Origin: Nocardia stercoris
Lineage (GTDB): Bacteria; Actinomycetota; Actinomycetes; Mycobacteriales; Mycobacteriaceae
DNA length: 64,000 bases
Reading direction: 5' to 3'
Assembly: GCF_003696265.1 (NCBI RefSeq)
Contig: NZ_RFFH01000009.1
Span: 1 to 64,000, forward strand
Each line of letters opens with the position of its first letter. Positions within the stretch are counted from its first letter, which is position 1. This document shows positions 51,523-61,251 of this stretch, one piece after another. The notes under the pieces are model-generated. The model had not been told where the DNA came from and did no database searches. It saw nothing but the letters and a program-made list of their open reading frames with translations. The translations under genes and the position numbers were made by a program.

Positions 51523-53208
51523 GTGAGTGGAACAGAAGCTGAAACCCCAGGTAACGGCGGTATCAACACCTTCGGACGCCGCGGATTCCTTGCTGCAACA
51601 GGTGTCATTCTCGGGTCGGCTGTGCTGGCCAAGAAGGCGTCGCCCGCCAACGCGCTACCGGTCGGGACGATCACCGACGGTGCGCAGCTGCCGATCCTCG
51701 TGATCGGCTCCGGCTACGGTGGCGCGGTCGCCGCGCTGCGGTTGGCGCAGGCCGGGCAGAGCGTCGCCATCGTCGAGATGGGCATGTCGTGGAGCCAGCC
51801 GGCTCCCGACGGCAAAATCTTCTGCAACATGCTGAGCCCGGACGGCCGCTCCTACTGGTTGCGCACCCAGACCGCTCAGCCGGTCAGCTACTTCCTCGGC
51901 GCCGCGTTCGACAAGACGATCCCCAAGTACACCGGTGTGCTGGATGCCGAGCAGTTCAGCCAGATCCGGGTCTACCAGGGGCGTGGTGTCGGTGGTGGCT
52001 CGCTGGTCAACGGCGGCATGGCCGTAACCCCGCAGCAGCAATACTTTCCGAGCATCCTGCCGTCGGTGGACCCGGCCGAGATGTACGCCACGTATTACCC
52101 ACGGGCCAATGCCGGTTTGAAGGTCAACAACATCGACCAGGCCTGGTTCGAGACCGCGGACTGCTACCAGTTCGCGCGGGTCGGTCGCGAGACCGCCCAG
52201 GCCTCAGGCTTCAACACCCCGTTCGTGCCGAACGTGTACGACTTCAATTACATGAAGCAGGAAGACATCACGACGCCCGGTTTCGGCAGCATCGGCGGCG
52301 GCAGCGCGGTGCCGCGTTCCGCGCTGAACTCCGAGGTCATCTACGGCAACAACTACGGTAAGCAGTCGCTGGACAAGACTTATCTGGCGGCCGCGGTCGC
52401 GACCGGCAAGGTCAGCATCACCCCGCAACACGTGGTCACCAAGGTGACCCCCGCGGCGGGCACCGGCTACGCGGTGACCATGAACCAGATCGACACCAGC
52501 GGCAACACCATTGCCACCAAAACCGTGACGGCGCAGAAGGTCTTCTTCGCGGCGGGCAGTGTCGGCACCAGCAAGCTACTGGTCACCCAGAAGGCAACCG
52601 GCGCGTTGCCGAACCTGCCCACCTCGATCGGCACCGGCTGGGGCAACAACGGCAACGTGATGGTGGCCCGGGCGAACCAGCCCGCATTGCCCACCGGCAG
52701 CCTGCAGTCCTGCATTCCGGTCATGGGGATCGACAACTGGTCCAGTGTCGGTGGCCGGGCTTTCGCCGAGATCTCGCCGTTCCCGACGGGTATCGAGACC
52801 TTCGCCAGCTTGTACCTGGCGATCACCGAGAACCCCAACCGCGGGACCTTCTCCTACAACTCGTCCACCGGTGGTGTGGACCTGAACTGGCAGCAGGCGT
52901 GGAACCAGGTGAGCATCGATGCGGCCAGCCGCATCTTCGACCCGATCAACGTCAAGCAGGGCACCATTTACCGGACCGACCTCTTCGGTTTCTTCAAGAC
53001 CTGGGGTGACGACTTCGCGTACCACCCGCTGGGTGGTTGCGTGCTCAATCAGTCCACGGACAATTACGGTCGCCTGCAGTCGTATCCGGGTCTGTACGTG
53101 ATCGACGGTTCGCTGATCCCGGGCTGTACCACGGTGAACCCGTTCGTCACGATCACCGCCCTGGCTGAGCGCAATATCGAGAACATCATCGCCAACGACA
53201 TGAAGTAG
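51523..53208 (+). CDS. choE: Tat-exported cholesterol oxidase (ChoE-type GMC oxidoreductase)
   Basis: A 561-residue flavoenzyme that oxidises cholesterol to cholest-4-en-3-one with release of hydrogen peroxide. Twin-arginine signal GRRGFLAATGVILGSAVLAKK, FAD loop VIGSGYGGAVAALRLAQAG (from about residue 60), and GRGVGGGSLVNGGMAV. The active-site Glu is in GIETFASLYLAITENPNRG, His in FAYHPLGGCVLNQ, and Asn in TTVNPFVTITALAERNIE, the set known from Streptomyces and Brevibacterium class I enzymes. Length is usual for the family. GTG start with TAGGAG. Third of three consecutive exported proteins. A second, non-exported type lies at 59467. Confidence 0.93.
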   Translation: MSGTEAETPGNGGINTFGRRGFLAATGVILGSAVLAKKASPANALPVGTITDGAQLPILVIGSGYGGAVAALRLAQAGQSVAIVEMGMSWSQPAPDGKIFCNMLSPDGRSYWLRTQTAQPVSYFLGAAFDKTIPKYTGVLDAEQFSQIRVYQGRGVGGGSLVNGGMAVTPQQQYFPSILPSVDPAEMYATYYPRANAGLKVNNIDQAWFETADCYQFARVGRETAQASGFNTPFVPNVYDFNYMKQEDITTPGFGSIGGGSAVPRSALNSEVIYGNNYGKQSLDKTYLAAAVATGKVSITPQHVVTKVTPAAGTGYAVTMNQIDTSGNTIATKTVTAQKVFFAAGSVGTSKLLVTQKATGALPNLPTSIGTGWGNNGNVMVARANQPALPTGSLQSCIPVMGIDNWSSVGGRAFAEISPFPTGIETFASLYLAITENPNRGTFSYNSSTGGVDLNWQQAWNQVSIDAASRIFDPINVKQGTIYRTDLFGFFKTWGDDFAYHPLGGCVLNQSTDNYGRLQSYPGLYVIDGSLIPGCTTVNPFVTITALAERNIENIIANDMK

Positions 53209-53321
53209 CCGCGCAGCCGAATTCCCCGGCGACCGGTGAGCCACTGGTCACAAGCCTCGTTCACGGTGATTTCCAGGAGGTCGGCGAATCGAGTCGATGC
53301 CCTGGCACCAGCCGGGGAACA

Positions 53322-53350
53322 GGGGTACGACCGGAATCCGGTCGTACCCC
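53322..53350. terminator. Bidirectional terminator-like hairpin
   Basis: Perfect 13-bp stem GGGGTACGACCGG / CCGGTCGTACCCC with AAT loop, between convergent cholesterol oxidase and VOC genes. Confidence 0.8.
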
Positions 53351-53367
53351 TACAGCGGCGTGGACGC

Positions 53368-53835
53368 TCAGGCCGGGGTGTACTCGGCCGCGACGTCGAG
53401 GATCCAGGTGATGCCGAAGCGATCGCACAGCATCCCGAACGCGGGCGCCCACTGCGCCGGGCCGAGTTCCTCGATGACCGTCGCACCGTCCGCGAGGCCC
53501 TCCCACAGCGCGCCGACCTCGTCGACGGTCTCGCCGCGAACCGAGAGGAAGAACGGCTCTTCGGTGAGGGTGGCTCCGTTCTCGCGGCGGGTCGTCGGAG
53601 CGGCCGCTGCGGCCGGTGCGCCCGCACCGGGCACGTCGTAGGCCATGACCCGGAAGCCGTTGTCCGCGATGACCTGTCCGAACACCACTTTCGCGGCGTC
53701 GGGCCACCCGGCGGGCATCCCGAAGTCGCGGTAGGTGGCGAGGGTGATCCGGCCGCCGAACACCGACCGGTAGAACTCCAGGGCCGCGCGGGCCTGGCCG
53801 TGGAAGTTCAGATGGGCAACAGCGTTTACCGACAT
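53368..53835 (-). CDS. VOC-superfamily protein (PhnB/YjdN-like)
   Basis: A 155-residue glyoxalase-fold protein: AVAHLNFHGQARAALEFYRSVFGGRITLATYRDFG, then FGQVIADNGFRVMAYDVPG, and LWEGLADGATVIEELGPAQW with FGMLCDRFGITWILDVAAEY. The layout is that of PhnB/3-demethylubiquinone-like VOC proteins. Substrate unknown. Divergent from the WYL regulator, which probably controls it. Confidence 0.88.
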   Translation of the reverse strand: MSVNAVAHLNFHGQARAALEFYRSVFGGRITLATYRDFGMPAGWPDAAKVVFGQVIADNGFRVMAYDVPGAGAPAAAAAPTTRRENGATLTEEPFFLSVRGETVDEVGALWEGLADGATVIEELGPAQWAPAFGMLCDRFGITWILDVAAEYTPA

Positions 53836-53945
53836 GGTGATCCGGTCCCTTCGAATGGTGCGCGCCGGAGGATTCCGGCGACGAGTGCGACTCTGACAGC
53901 GGTAGCGGTCAGGGAATGTCCGCTTCTTGTGGCAGTGTGGGCGAC

Positions 53946-54944
53946 ATGCCGACCGCTTCTTCGGCGGTGACCTCCCGCCGCCTGCTCCGGCTGCTCTCGC
54001 TGCTCCAGGTCCGCCGCGACTGGTCGGGGGCTCTGCTCGCCCGGCGGCTCGGTGTCAGTGAACGCACGGTGCGCCGCGACGTCGATCGACTCCGCGAGCT
54101 CGGGTACCCGGTCCGGGCGGTCAAGGGACCGGAGGGTGGTTATCGACTCGAGGCGGGCAGCGAACTGCCGCCGTTGCTGTTCGACGACGAGCAGGTGGTC
54201 GCGCTGGCAGTGGCGTTGCGGACCGCGGCCGGGGCGGGTGCGGGTATCGAAGAGTCCGCCGCGCGGGCCCTCGCTACGGTCCGGCAGGTCCTGCCCGCAC
54301 GGCTGCGGCAGCGCGTCGACTCCCTCGAGATCAGTGCAGTCGAATCCGCCGAGCGAGGCCCCGATCCCCAAGCCGACACCCACCTGCTGGTCGCTCTCAG
54401 CGCGGCCATCCGAGCCGGCGAGGAGGTGCGATTCGATTACGAGTCCCCGATGCGGCCGGACGACGCCGGTCTCCGGCCGCCACGGCGGGTGCAGCCTCAC
54501 CACCTCGTCGCCCGGAACGGAAGCTGGTACCTGATCGGATGGGATCCCGTGCGCGGGGACTGGCGGATCTACCGCGCCGATCGCATGATCCTCCGCGTCC
54601 CCAACGGACCGCGCTTCACGGCCCGGGCGGTGCCGGGCGGGGACGTCGCCGCCTTCCTCTCGGCCCGGTTCAAGGGTTCGGACACGGTGAACGTCTGGCC
54701 GTGCCGCGGTGAGGTGATCCTGGATATCCCTGTCGCACAAGTGATCCCGTTCGCCGGCGACGGAATCGTCGAAGAACTCGCCCCCACCCGAACCAGGCTC
54801 GCGTCCGGTTCTTGGTCCTGGGCAGCCCTCGCCGCAACCTTGGCGCGGTTCGACGCCGAGATCGAGGTTGTCGGCCCGCAGGCCCTGCGCGACGCGTTCG
54901 CCCGCTTGTCGGGGCGCGCCGGCCGCGCCGCCGGACTCAGCTGA
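53946..54944 (+). CDS. WYL-domain transcriptional regulator
   Basis: A 332-residue DeoR/YafY-type regulator. HTH at residues 8-60 (SRRLLRLLSLLQVRRDWSGA, LARRLGVSERTVRRDVDRLRELG). The WYL domain has RVQPHHLVARNGSWYLIGWDPVRGDWRIYRADRM with the WYL triad intact, and a WCX tail. Start at 53946 preferred over ATG 53916, as homology begins close to it. Ligand unknown (often nucleotides or nucleic acid ends). Confidence 0.9.
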   Translation: MPTASSAVTSRRLLRLLSLLQVRRDWSGALLARRLGVSERTVRRDVDRLRELGYPVRAVKGPEGGYRLEAGSELPPLLFDDEQVVALAVALRTAAGAGAGIEESAARALATVRQVLPARLRQRVDSLEISAVESAERGPDPQADTHLLVALSAAIRAGEEVRFDYESPMRPDDAGLRPPRRVQPHHLVARNGSWYLIGWDPVRGDWRIYRADRMILRVPNGPRFTARAVPGGDVAAFLSARFKGSDTVNVWPCRGEVILDIPVAQVIPFAGDGIVEELAPTRTRLASGSWSWAALAATLARFDAEIEVVGPQALRDAFARLSGRAGRAAGLS

Positions 54945-55323
54945 ATTCGGGCAGCAGCGGAACTGCTCATCCGGCGGCCGATGCGATTGCCGCATCGCTG
55001 ATTTCTAGAAAGCGTCGGCGCGCTGCCGGATCGTGTGCCCGGGGTGTGCGGCCTGCTGTCTGTGCGGCTCGGCCGCTCGATGCGCCGATGGTCCCTGCGG
55101 GCCATTCGTCGAGCCTCGCGGGATGTCGCCGCCTCGGTGTATTTGCTTCGATCCGGTACGGCCCGCGTCTGTCGCTTCGCACCGGTGGTCAGCGGCTCTA
55201 CTGCGTGATTGCAGTGTATTCGCTTGTGTCGCAATAGATTTCACCTGTTTACCTCTCAACTCCTCTGTGTTACAACGGAATTACGCATAGTTGCTGTAGC
55301 TAACCATTTTCGGAGGCTGTGAG
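54945..55323. other. Intergenic region upstream of asparagine synthetase
   Basis: No gene seen. The last 120 nt are AT-richer (GTGTTACAACGGAATTACGC) and should contain the promoter of the asparagine synthetase gene. Confidence 0.4.
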
Positions 55324-57165
55324 ATGTGCGGTATCACCGGCTGGGTATCCTTCGAGTCCGATCTGACCGGGCGGCAACAGGTCGTCGACGCCATGACGGA
55401 GACGATGTCGTGCCGCGGTCCCGACGACGTCGGGGTTCGGCTGTGGCCGCATGCGGCGCTGGGGCACCGGCGACTGGCGATCATCGACCTGCCCGGCGGG
55501 CGCCAGCCGATGAGCGTGGACACGCCTGGCGGTGCGATCACCATCGTCTATTCCGGTGAGACCTACAACTACGCCGAACTGCGCGCGGAACTGGCCGGAC
55601 GTGGGCATCGGTTCCGGACCGACAGCGATACCGAGGTGGTGCTGCGCGCCTATCTGGAGTGGGGTGAGGCGCTGGTCGACCGGCTCAACGGCATGTACGC
55701 CTTCGCCATCTGGGATCAGCGCACCGAGCAACTGCTGATGGTGCGGGATCGCATGGGTATCAAGCCCTTCTACTACTTTCCGACTCCGGACGGGGTGCTG
55801 TTCGGCTCCGAACCGAAGGCGATCCTGGCGAACCCGCTCGCGAGTCGCACGGTCGATCTGGACGGGCTGCGCGAGCTGTTCTGCTTCACCAAGGCGCCCG
55901 GCTGGGCGTTGTGGCAGGGGATGTCCGAGGTATTGCCGGGGACGCTGATGACCGTGGACCGCAACGGAATCCGATCACGGACCTACTGGCGGCTACGGGC
56001 CGTGGAACACACCGACGGGCGGGACGACACCGTCGCGCGAGTACGCGAACTGCTCACCGACATCGTGGACCGGCAGCTGGTCGCCGATGTGCCACGCTGC
56101 GTGTTGCTCTCCGGCGGACTGGATTCCAGCGCGATCACGGGTCTGGCGGCCGCGCGACTGCAGCAGGACGGTGAGCGGGTGCGCACCTTCTCGGTCGATT
56201 TCGTCGATCAGGAGCGGAATTTCGTCCCGGACGACTTCCGCGGAACCCCTGATTCGCCGTTCGTCCGCGAGGTGGCCCAGCTGGTCGGCTCGAAACACCA
56301 GGACGTGATACTGAATCCGGAGCACTTGGCCGATCCCGAGGTGCGGCGGCGGGTGATCGGGGCGCGCGACATTCCGGCCGGGCTGGGCGATCTGGACAAC
56401 TCGCTGTTCTTGTTGTTCAGCGCGATTCGGGCCGAATCGACGGTGGCGCTGTCCGGGGAGTCGGCGGACGAGGTGTTCGGTGGTTACAGCTGGTTCCACG
56501 ACGACGTGGTCCGCAAGGCGGACACCTTCCCTTGGATGGCGTTCGACAACCCGTTGTCCGACGCCCAGCGCACTTTCGTGAATCCCGATCTGCTGCCGCG
56601 GCTTCGGTTGCCCGAATACGCGGCCGATCAGTATGCGACCGCGGTCGGTGAGGTGGAACATCTCGGCGGTGAAGACGAGCTGGAGTACCGGATGCGGACG
56701 ATCTGCCATCTGCATCTGACCCGGTTCGTGCGAATGTTGTTGGACCGCAAGGACCGTATGTCGATGGCGGTCGGCCTGGAGGTGCGGGTGCCGTTCTGTG
56801 ATCACCGGCTGGTCGAATACGTCTACAACACGCCCTGGTCGCTGAAGACCTTCGACGGGCGGGAGAAGAGTCTGCTGCGGCACGCCACCGCGCACGTGCT
56901 GCCGCGCTCGGTGGTGGAACGGGTCAAGAGCCCCTACCCGTCCACCCAGGACCCCGGCTACGCCGCCAACCTGCAACGCCAGGCGAAAGAGATCCTGGAC
57001 CAACGGAATTCACTGGTGTTCGATCTGGTGGACCGGGACTGGGTGACTCGGGCGGCCGCCCTCGACCCCGTGGGCCTGGACCCGGCCGTGCGCACCGGAC
57101 TGGATCACGTCATCGACCTCTACACCTGGGTCGAGATGTACGCGCCGTCACTGCGGCTGGACTGA
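55324..57165 (+). CDS. asnB: Asparagine synthase (glutamine-hydrolysing)
   Basis: A 613-residue class II amidotransferase. The mature N-terminus is Cys2 (MCGITGWVSF), the glutaminase nucleophile. GHRRLAIIDLPGGRQPM and GETYNYAELR follow. The synthetase half has the PP-loop LLSGGLDSSAITG (about residue 260) and ALSGESADEVFGGYSWFH. It makes asparagine from aspartate, glutamine and ATP; similar enzymes amidate wall or natural-product precursors. RBS CGGAGGCTGTGAG. Single-gene unit. Confidence 0.93.
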   Translation: MCGITGWVSFESDLTGRQQVVDAMTETMSCRGPDDVGVRLWPHAALGHRRLAIIDLPGGRQPMSVDTPGGAITIVYSGETYNYAELRAELAGRGHRFRTDSDTEVVLRAYLEWGEALVDRLNGMYAFAIWDQRTEQLLMVRDRMGIKPFYYFPTPDGVLFGSEPKAILANPLASRTVDLDGLRELFCFTKAPGWALWQGMSEVLPGTLMTVDRNGIRSRTYWRLRAVEHTDGRDDTVARVRELLTDIVDRQLVADVPRCVLLSGGLDSSAITGLAAARLQQDGERVRTFSVDFVDQERNFVPDDFRGTPDSPFVREVAQLVGSKHQDVILNPEHLADPEVRRRVIGARDIPAGLGDLDNSLFLLFSAIRAESTVALSGESADEVFGGYSWFHDDVVRKADTFPWMAFDNPLSDAQRTFVNPDLLPRLRLPEYAADQYATAVGEVEHLGGEDELEYRMRTICHLHLTRFVRMLLDRKDRMSMAVGLEVRVPFCDHRLVEYVYNTPWSLKTFDGREKSLLRHATAHVLPRSVVERVKSPYPSTQDPGYAANLQRQAKEILDQRNSLVFDLVDRDWVTRAAALDPVGLDPAVRTGLDHVIDLYTWVEMYAPSLRLD

Positions 57166-57235
57166 GGGCTCGGTGCCCCTGCGGCTACTGCCACCCGAGG
57201 CTTCGAGGAACGCCGGCGGGCCGAACGCCGAGATC

Positions 57236-58228
57236 CTAGCTCGGCAGCGAATCCACTTGCCGGGCATCGGAATCGGAGACGCTGATGCCGAGGCGGTGGT
57301 CGCGTGGACTGATGCCGAAGTGGCGTTTGAAGGCCGAACTCAGGGCGAAGGCCGTGCCGTATCCGACTCGGCGGGCGATGGATTCGACGGTGGCATCGGA
57401 TTCGGCGAGCAGATCCGCGGCCAGCGACAACCGCCAGTCGGTCAGGAAGGTCATCGGCGCTTCGCCGACCAGGTCGGTGAAACGGCGGGCCAGGGCGGCG
57501 CGGGACATGCCGACCGCCTCGGCCAGTGCGGCCACGGTCCACGCGTGGGCGGGATTGTGCTGGAGCAGGCGCAGCGCCTTGCCGACCAGCGGGTCGCTGT
57601 AGGCGTGGTACCAGGCGGGGGCGTCGGTTCGGTCGAACCAGGCCCGCAACGCGGCGATGAGCAGCAGATCCAGCAGCCGGTCCAGCACCGCGCTCTGCGC
57701 GGGTCGATCCACGGTGGCCTCGTCGACCAGGAGATCGAGCAGGCGGGTGTCGACCTCACCGCGCGCCAGGACCGCGACCTCCGGCAGTGCGCGCAGCAGC
57801 CGGTGACTGACCGCACCGGAGGATTCGTAGGTGCCGGTCACCAGCACGGTCGCGCCCGCGGCGGCGGTACCCCACTGCCGCACGCCGAGACTCAATGTCT
57901 CGCAGAGTATTTCGCCGTCGAGAGTGGTCGTCACCTGGCCGGGATGGATGATGATCTGCGGCGCGGTCGCCGGGTCGTCGGCGATCGTATACGGCCGCGG
58001 CCCACGGAAGATCGCGACGTCACCGGCGGTCAGCTGTCGCGGTGGCGCGGAATCTGTACGCACCCAGGCGGTTCCGCGAATCAAGGCCACCACGGTGAGC
58101 GGGGCTTCGTCCTGGATCCGCAGCGACCACGGCGGATCGAGCAGCGAGCACATCAGGAACGCACCGCGCGCCCGCGGACCCTCGAGCAGACCGGCCAACG
58201 CATCCACGGCTCCAGCGTAGACGCTCAC
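57236..58228 (-). CDS. AraC-family regulator with cupin domain
   Basis: A 330-residue regulator. N-terminal cupin-like sensor (DPPWSLRIQDEAPLTVVALI, LTAGDVAIFRGPRPYTIADD) as in AraC_binding_2/RipA-type proteins. The C-terminal double HTH is WTVAALAEAVGMSRAALARRFTDLVGEAPMTFLTDWRL and ESIARRVGYGTAFALSSAFKRHFGISPRDH. The start is uncertain: GTG at 58228 or in-frame GTG at 58261, neither with a clear RBS. Divergent from the NmrA-like gene. Confidence 0.88.
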   Translation of the reverse strand: MSVYAGAVDALAGLLEGPRARGAFLMCSLLDPPWSLRIQDEAPLTVVALIRGTAWVRTDSAPPRQLTAGDVAIFRGPRPYTIADDPATAPQIIIHPGQVTTTLDGEILCETLSLGVRQWGTAAAGATVLVTGTYESSGAVSHRLLRALPEVAVLARGEVDTRLLDLLVDEATVDRPAQSAVLDRLLDLLLIAALRAWFDRTDAPAWYHAYSDPLVGKALRLLQHNPAHAWTVAALAEAVGMSRAALARRFTDLVGEAPMTFLTDWRLSLAADLLAESDATVESIARRVGYGTAFALSSAFKRHFGISPRDHRLGISVSDSDARQVDSLPS

Positions 58229-58287
58229 GTATGCGGGCGAGCGCCTCGACGATGTCGCCACGGCCCGCCCGCCGGTGTACTGAACTC

Positions 58288-59136
58288 ATGACGGAAAACA
58301 GCAGCAACCAGCCCCTTTACCTCGTCACCGGCGGCACCGGAAAGACCGGACGGCGCGTCGCGGCCCTGCTCGGCGCGGCCGGCGCTCGGGTCCGGATCGG
58401 CTCGCGCACCGCCGCCGTACCCTTCGACTGGGACGACCGCGGCACCTGGGACGCGGCCCTGGCCGGCGTCACCGCGATCTACCTCGCCTACCAGCCCGAC
58501 CTGGCGGTTCCCGGCGCGCCGGAGACCGTCCACGCCTTCGTCGCCGCGGCCCGGGCCGCGGGTGTCCGGTCGGTGGTCCTGCTCTCCGGGCGCGGCGAGC
58601 CCGAAGCCGTGGAATGTGAACGGATCGTGCAGGATTCGGGCCTGGCCTGGACCGTGGTGCGGTGCAGCTTCTTCATGCAGAACTTCGACGAGGGCGCGTT
58701 CGTCGACGATATCCGGGCCGGGGTGCTCACTCTGCCCAACGGTGATGTGCCGGAACCGTTCGTGCACGCCGACGACATCGCCGAGGTCGCGGCCGCCGCC
58801 CTGACCGACAACCGACACCACGGCCGATGCTACGAACTCACCGGGCCCCGCGCGCTCAGCTTCGCCGACGCGGTGGGCGAGATCGCGGCCGCCACCGGTC
58901 GCGACATCGCCTTCGTCCCGGTGTCGCGCCCCGAATTCGTTACCGCGCTCACCGAATACGAGGTCCCCGCCGACGTGATCACCCTGCTGGACTACCTGTT
59001 CGGCACTGTCATGGACGGCCGCAACACGCCGACCACCGACGGGGTGCGACGGGTGCTGGGCCGGGAGCCGCGCGACTTCGCCGACTACGCGAAAACGGTG
59101 GCCGCAGAAGGCGTCTGGAACCCGCCGGGGGAGTAG
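58288..59136 (+). CDS. NmrA-like NAD(P)-binding protein
   Basis: A 282-residue atypical SDR. LVTGGTGKTGRRVAALLGAAG is the nucleotide loop; VVLLSGRGEPEAVECERIVQ, WTVVRCSFFMQNFDEGAFV and FVHADDIAEVAAAALTD are typical of the NmrA/ergot-alkaloid-type group. Catalytic Tyr/Lys is not obvious, so it may be redox-sensing rather than enzymatic. Probably the target of the divergent AraC regulator. Confidence 0.88.
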   Translation: MTENSSNQPLYLVTGGTGKTGRRVAALLGAAGARVRIGSRTAAVPFDWDDRGTWDAALAGVTAIYLAYQPDLAVPGAPETVHAFVAAARAAGVRSVVLLSGRGEPEAVECERIVQDSGLAWTVVRCSFFMQNFDEGAFVDDIRAGVLTLPNGDVPEPFVHADDIAEVAAAALTDNRHHGRCYELTGPRALSFADAVGEIAAATGRDIAFVPVSRPEFVTALTEYEVPADVITLLDYLFGTVMDGRNTPTTDGVRRVLGREPRDFADYAKTVAAEGVWNPPGE

Positions 59137-59355
59137 GCCGCCGGGGCGGTCGCCCGCGCCGAGGCCCGCCGGCCCGAATTCGCCGACAACGCTCGGGCCG
59201 TGGTCGAGAACTCTCGCACCGATGGGCTCATGCGATGTGGCGCGAGACCGGCGGCACCGACAACTATCCGAATCGCATGGATCGGGTCGTGGCCGCCACC
59301 CCGGCAGCATCGCCGATGGCGGCACCGACTCGACCGCGTCAGCTCTAGAGGGGAA

Positions 59356-59389
59356 GCCCCGGTCACCGGCATCGTGCTGTGACCGGGGC
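59356..59389 (+). terminator. Terminator-like hairpin
   Basis: Perfect 11-bp stem GCCCCGGTCAC / GTGACCGGGGC, 12-nt loop. The rest of the 59137-59466 gap shows no gene. Confidence 0.7.
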
Positions 59390-59466
59390 CATCTTCTCGA
59401 CTCCAGCTGGGCAAACTGCAAGAATCACCCGAACTGTGTCACCGACGACATCACCAGGAGACCTGC

Positions 59467-61188
59467 ATGGCCGAGCCGACCACCGATTTCGATGTCCTGA
59501 TCGTCGGGTCCGGATTCGGGGGCAGTGTCACCGCGCTGCGGCTCGTCGAGAAGGGCTACAAGGTCGGTGTGCTCGAGGCCGGGCGGCGGTTCGCCGACGA
59601 CGAGCTGCCCAAGACCAGCTGGGACCTGCGCAAGTTCCTGTGGGCGCCCAAGCTCGGCTGTTACGGAATCCAGCGGATCCACCCGCTGCGTGACGTGCTG
59701 ATCCTCGCGGGCGCGGGAGTCGGCGGCGGTTCGCTGAACTATGCGAACACCCTGTACGTGCCGCCGGCCCCGTTCTTCCAGGACCCGCAGTGGCGCGACA
59801 TCACCGACTGGCGCGACGAGCTCACGCCCTATTACGAGCGGGCCGAGAAGATGCTCGGGGTGGTCACCAACCCGCACCTGACCCCGGCCGACGAGATCTT
59901 CAAATCGGTCGCCGAGGACATGGGTGTCGGTGACACATTCGTGCAGACCCCGGTCGGCGTGTTCTTCGGTGAGCCCGGCAAGACCGTCCCCGACCCGTAC
60001 TTCGGCGGTGTCGGCCCGGACCGCACCGGGTGCGTCGAATGCGGCGACTGCATGGTCGGCTGCAAGTACAACGCCAAGAACACCCTGGTGAAGAACTACC
60101 TGTACCTGGCGGAAAAGGCCGGGGCACAGGTGATTCCGATGACCACGGTGACCGCGCTGCGCCCGGCGCCCGGCGACACCTGGCAGATCGACACCGCGCG
60201 CACCGGCGCCTGGATGCGCAAGCAGCCCGCCACCTACACCGCCAAGCAGGTGGTGCTGGCGGCCGGCACGCTCGGCACCCAGAAGCTGCTGCACGCCATG
60301 CGGGACCGCGACGTGCTGCCGAACCTGTCCGAACGGCTGGGCTTCATGACCCGGACCAACTCCGAGTCCATCGTCGGCGCGGCCACCAAAACCCTGGCGC
60401 CCGGCCAGGACTTCACCAAGGGCGTCGCGATCACCTCCTCGATCCACCCCACCCCCGACACCCACGTCGAACCGGTCCGCTACGGCAAGGGCTCCAACGC
60501 GATGGGCCTGCTACAGACCCTGATGGTCGACGGCGGCGGAAAGATCCCCCGCTGGCTGCGTTTCCTCGGTGTGGCACTGCTGCACCCGCTGCTGCTGCTG
60601 AGCTTCCTGAGCGTGAAGAACTGGAGCGAGCGGACCATCATCTCCCTGGTCATGCAGCACCTGGACAACTCGATCACCACCTACACCAAGCGTTCGGTGT
60701 TCGGCGGCCGCAGGCTGACCTCGAAACAAGGCCACGGCGAGCCCAACCCGACCTGGATCCCCGCCGGAAACGAGGTGACGCGGCGGGTCGCGGACAAGAT
60801 CGGCGGTGTCGCCGGCGGCACCTGGGGTGAGGTGTTCAACGTTCCGCTCACCGCGCACTTCCTCGGCGGCGCCACGATCGGTGCCGACGCGGAACACGGC
60901 GTGATCGACGCCTACCACCGGGTGTTCGGCTATCCGACGCTCAGCGTGGTCGACGGCGCGGCGGTGTCGGCGAACCTCGGGGTGAACCCTTCGCTGACCA
61001 TCGCGGCCCAGGCCGAGCGGGCCGCTGCCTACTGGCCCAACAAGGGCGAAGCCGACACCCGGCCGGCCCAGACCGAGGGTTACCACCGCATCGCACCGGT
61101 GGCACCGGTCGCGCCGGTGGTGCCCGCGGGCGTGCCGACCGCGCTGGTATTGCCGATCGTGGAGATCCGCCGGCCCACCGCGGGCTGA
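59467..61188 (+). CDS. choD: ChoD-type GMC oxidoreductase (putative cholesterol oxidase)
   Basis: A 573-residue flavoprotein close in layout to mycobacterial ChoD. FAD loop VLIVGSGFGGSVTALRLVEKG, AGAGVGGGSLNYANTLYVPP, and a Cys-rich segment TGCVECGDCMVGCKYNAKNTL not found in class I cholesterol oxidases. LLHPLLLLSFLSV is a hydrophobic stretch at about residue 378, perhaps for membrane contact. HFLGGATIGADAEHGVIDAY and NLGVNPSLTIAAQAERAA end the catalytic part. No signal peptide. Sterol oxidation is inferred by family; activity of ChoD proteins on cholesterol is debated. Confidence 0.85.
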   Translation: MAEPTTDFDVLIVGSGFGGSVTALRLVEKGYKVGVLEAGRRFADDELPKTSWDLRKFLWAPKLGCYGIQRIHPLRDVLILAGAGVGGGSLNYANTLYVPPAPFFQDPQWRDITDWRDELTPYYERAEKMLGVVTNPHLTPADEIFKSVAEDMGVGDTFVQTPVGVFFGEPGKTVPDPYFGGVGPDRTGCVECGDCMVGCKYNAKNTLVKNYLYLAEKAGAQVIPMTTVTALRPAPGDTWQIDTARTGAWMRKQPATYTAKQVVLAAGTLGTQKLLHAMRDRDVLPNLSERLGFMTRTNSESIVGAATKTLAPGQDFTKGVAITSSIHPTPDTHVEPVRYGKGSNAMGLLQTLMVDGGGKIPRWLRFLGVALLHPLLLLSFLSVKNWSERTIISLVMQHLDNSITTYTKRSVFGGRRLTSKQGHGEPNPTWIPAGNEVTRRVADKIGGVAGGTWGEVFNVPLTAHFLGGATIGADAEHGVIDAYHRVFGYPTLSVVDGAAVSANLGVNPSLTIAAQAERAAAYWPNKGEADTRPAQTEGYHRIAPVAPVAPVVPAGVPTALVLPIVEIRRPTAG

Positions 61189-61251
61189 CGCACCGAACAT
61201 TCGTGGTATCAGGGTCCCGGGCTCGTGGATCCGTATGAAAGGGTCTGAATC

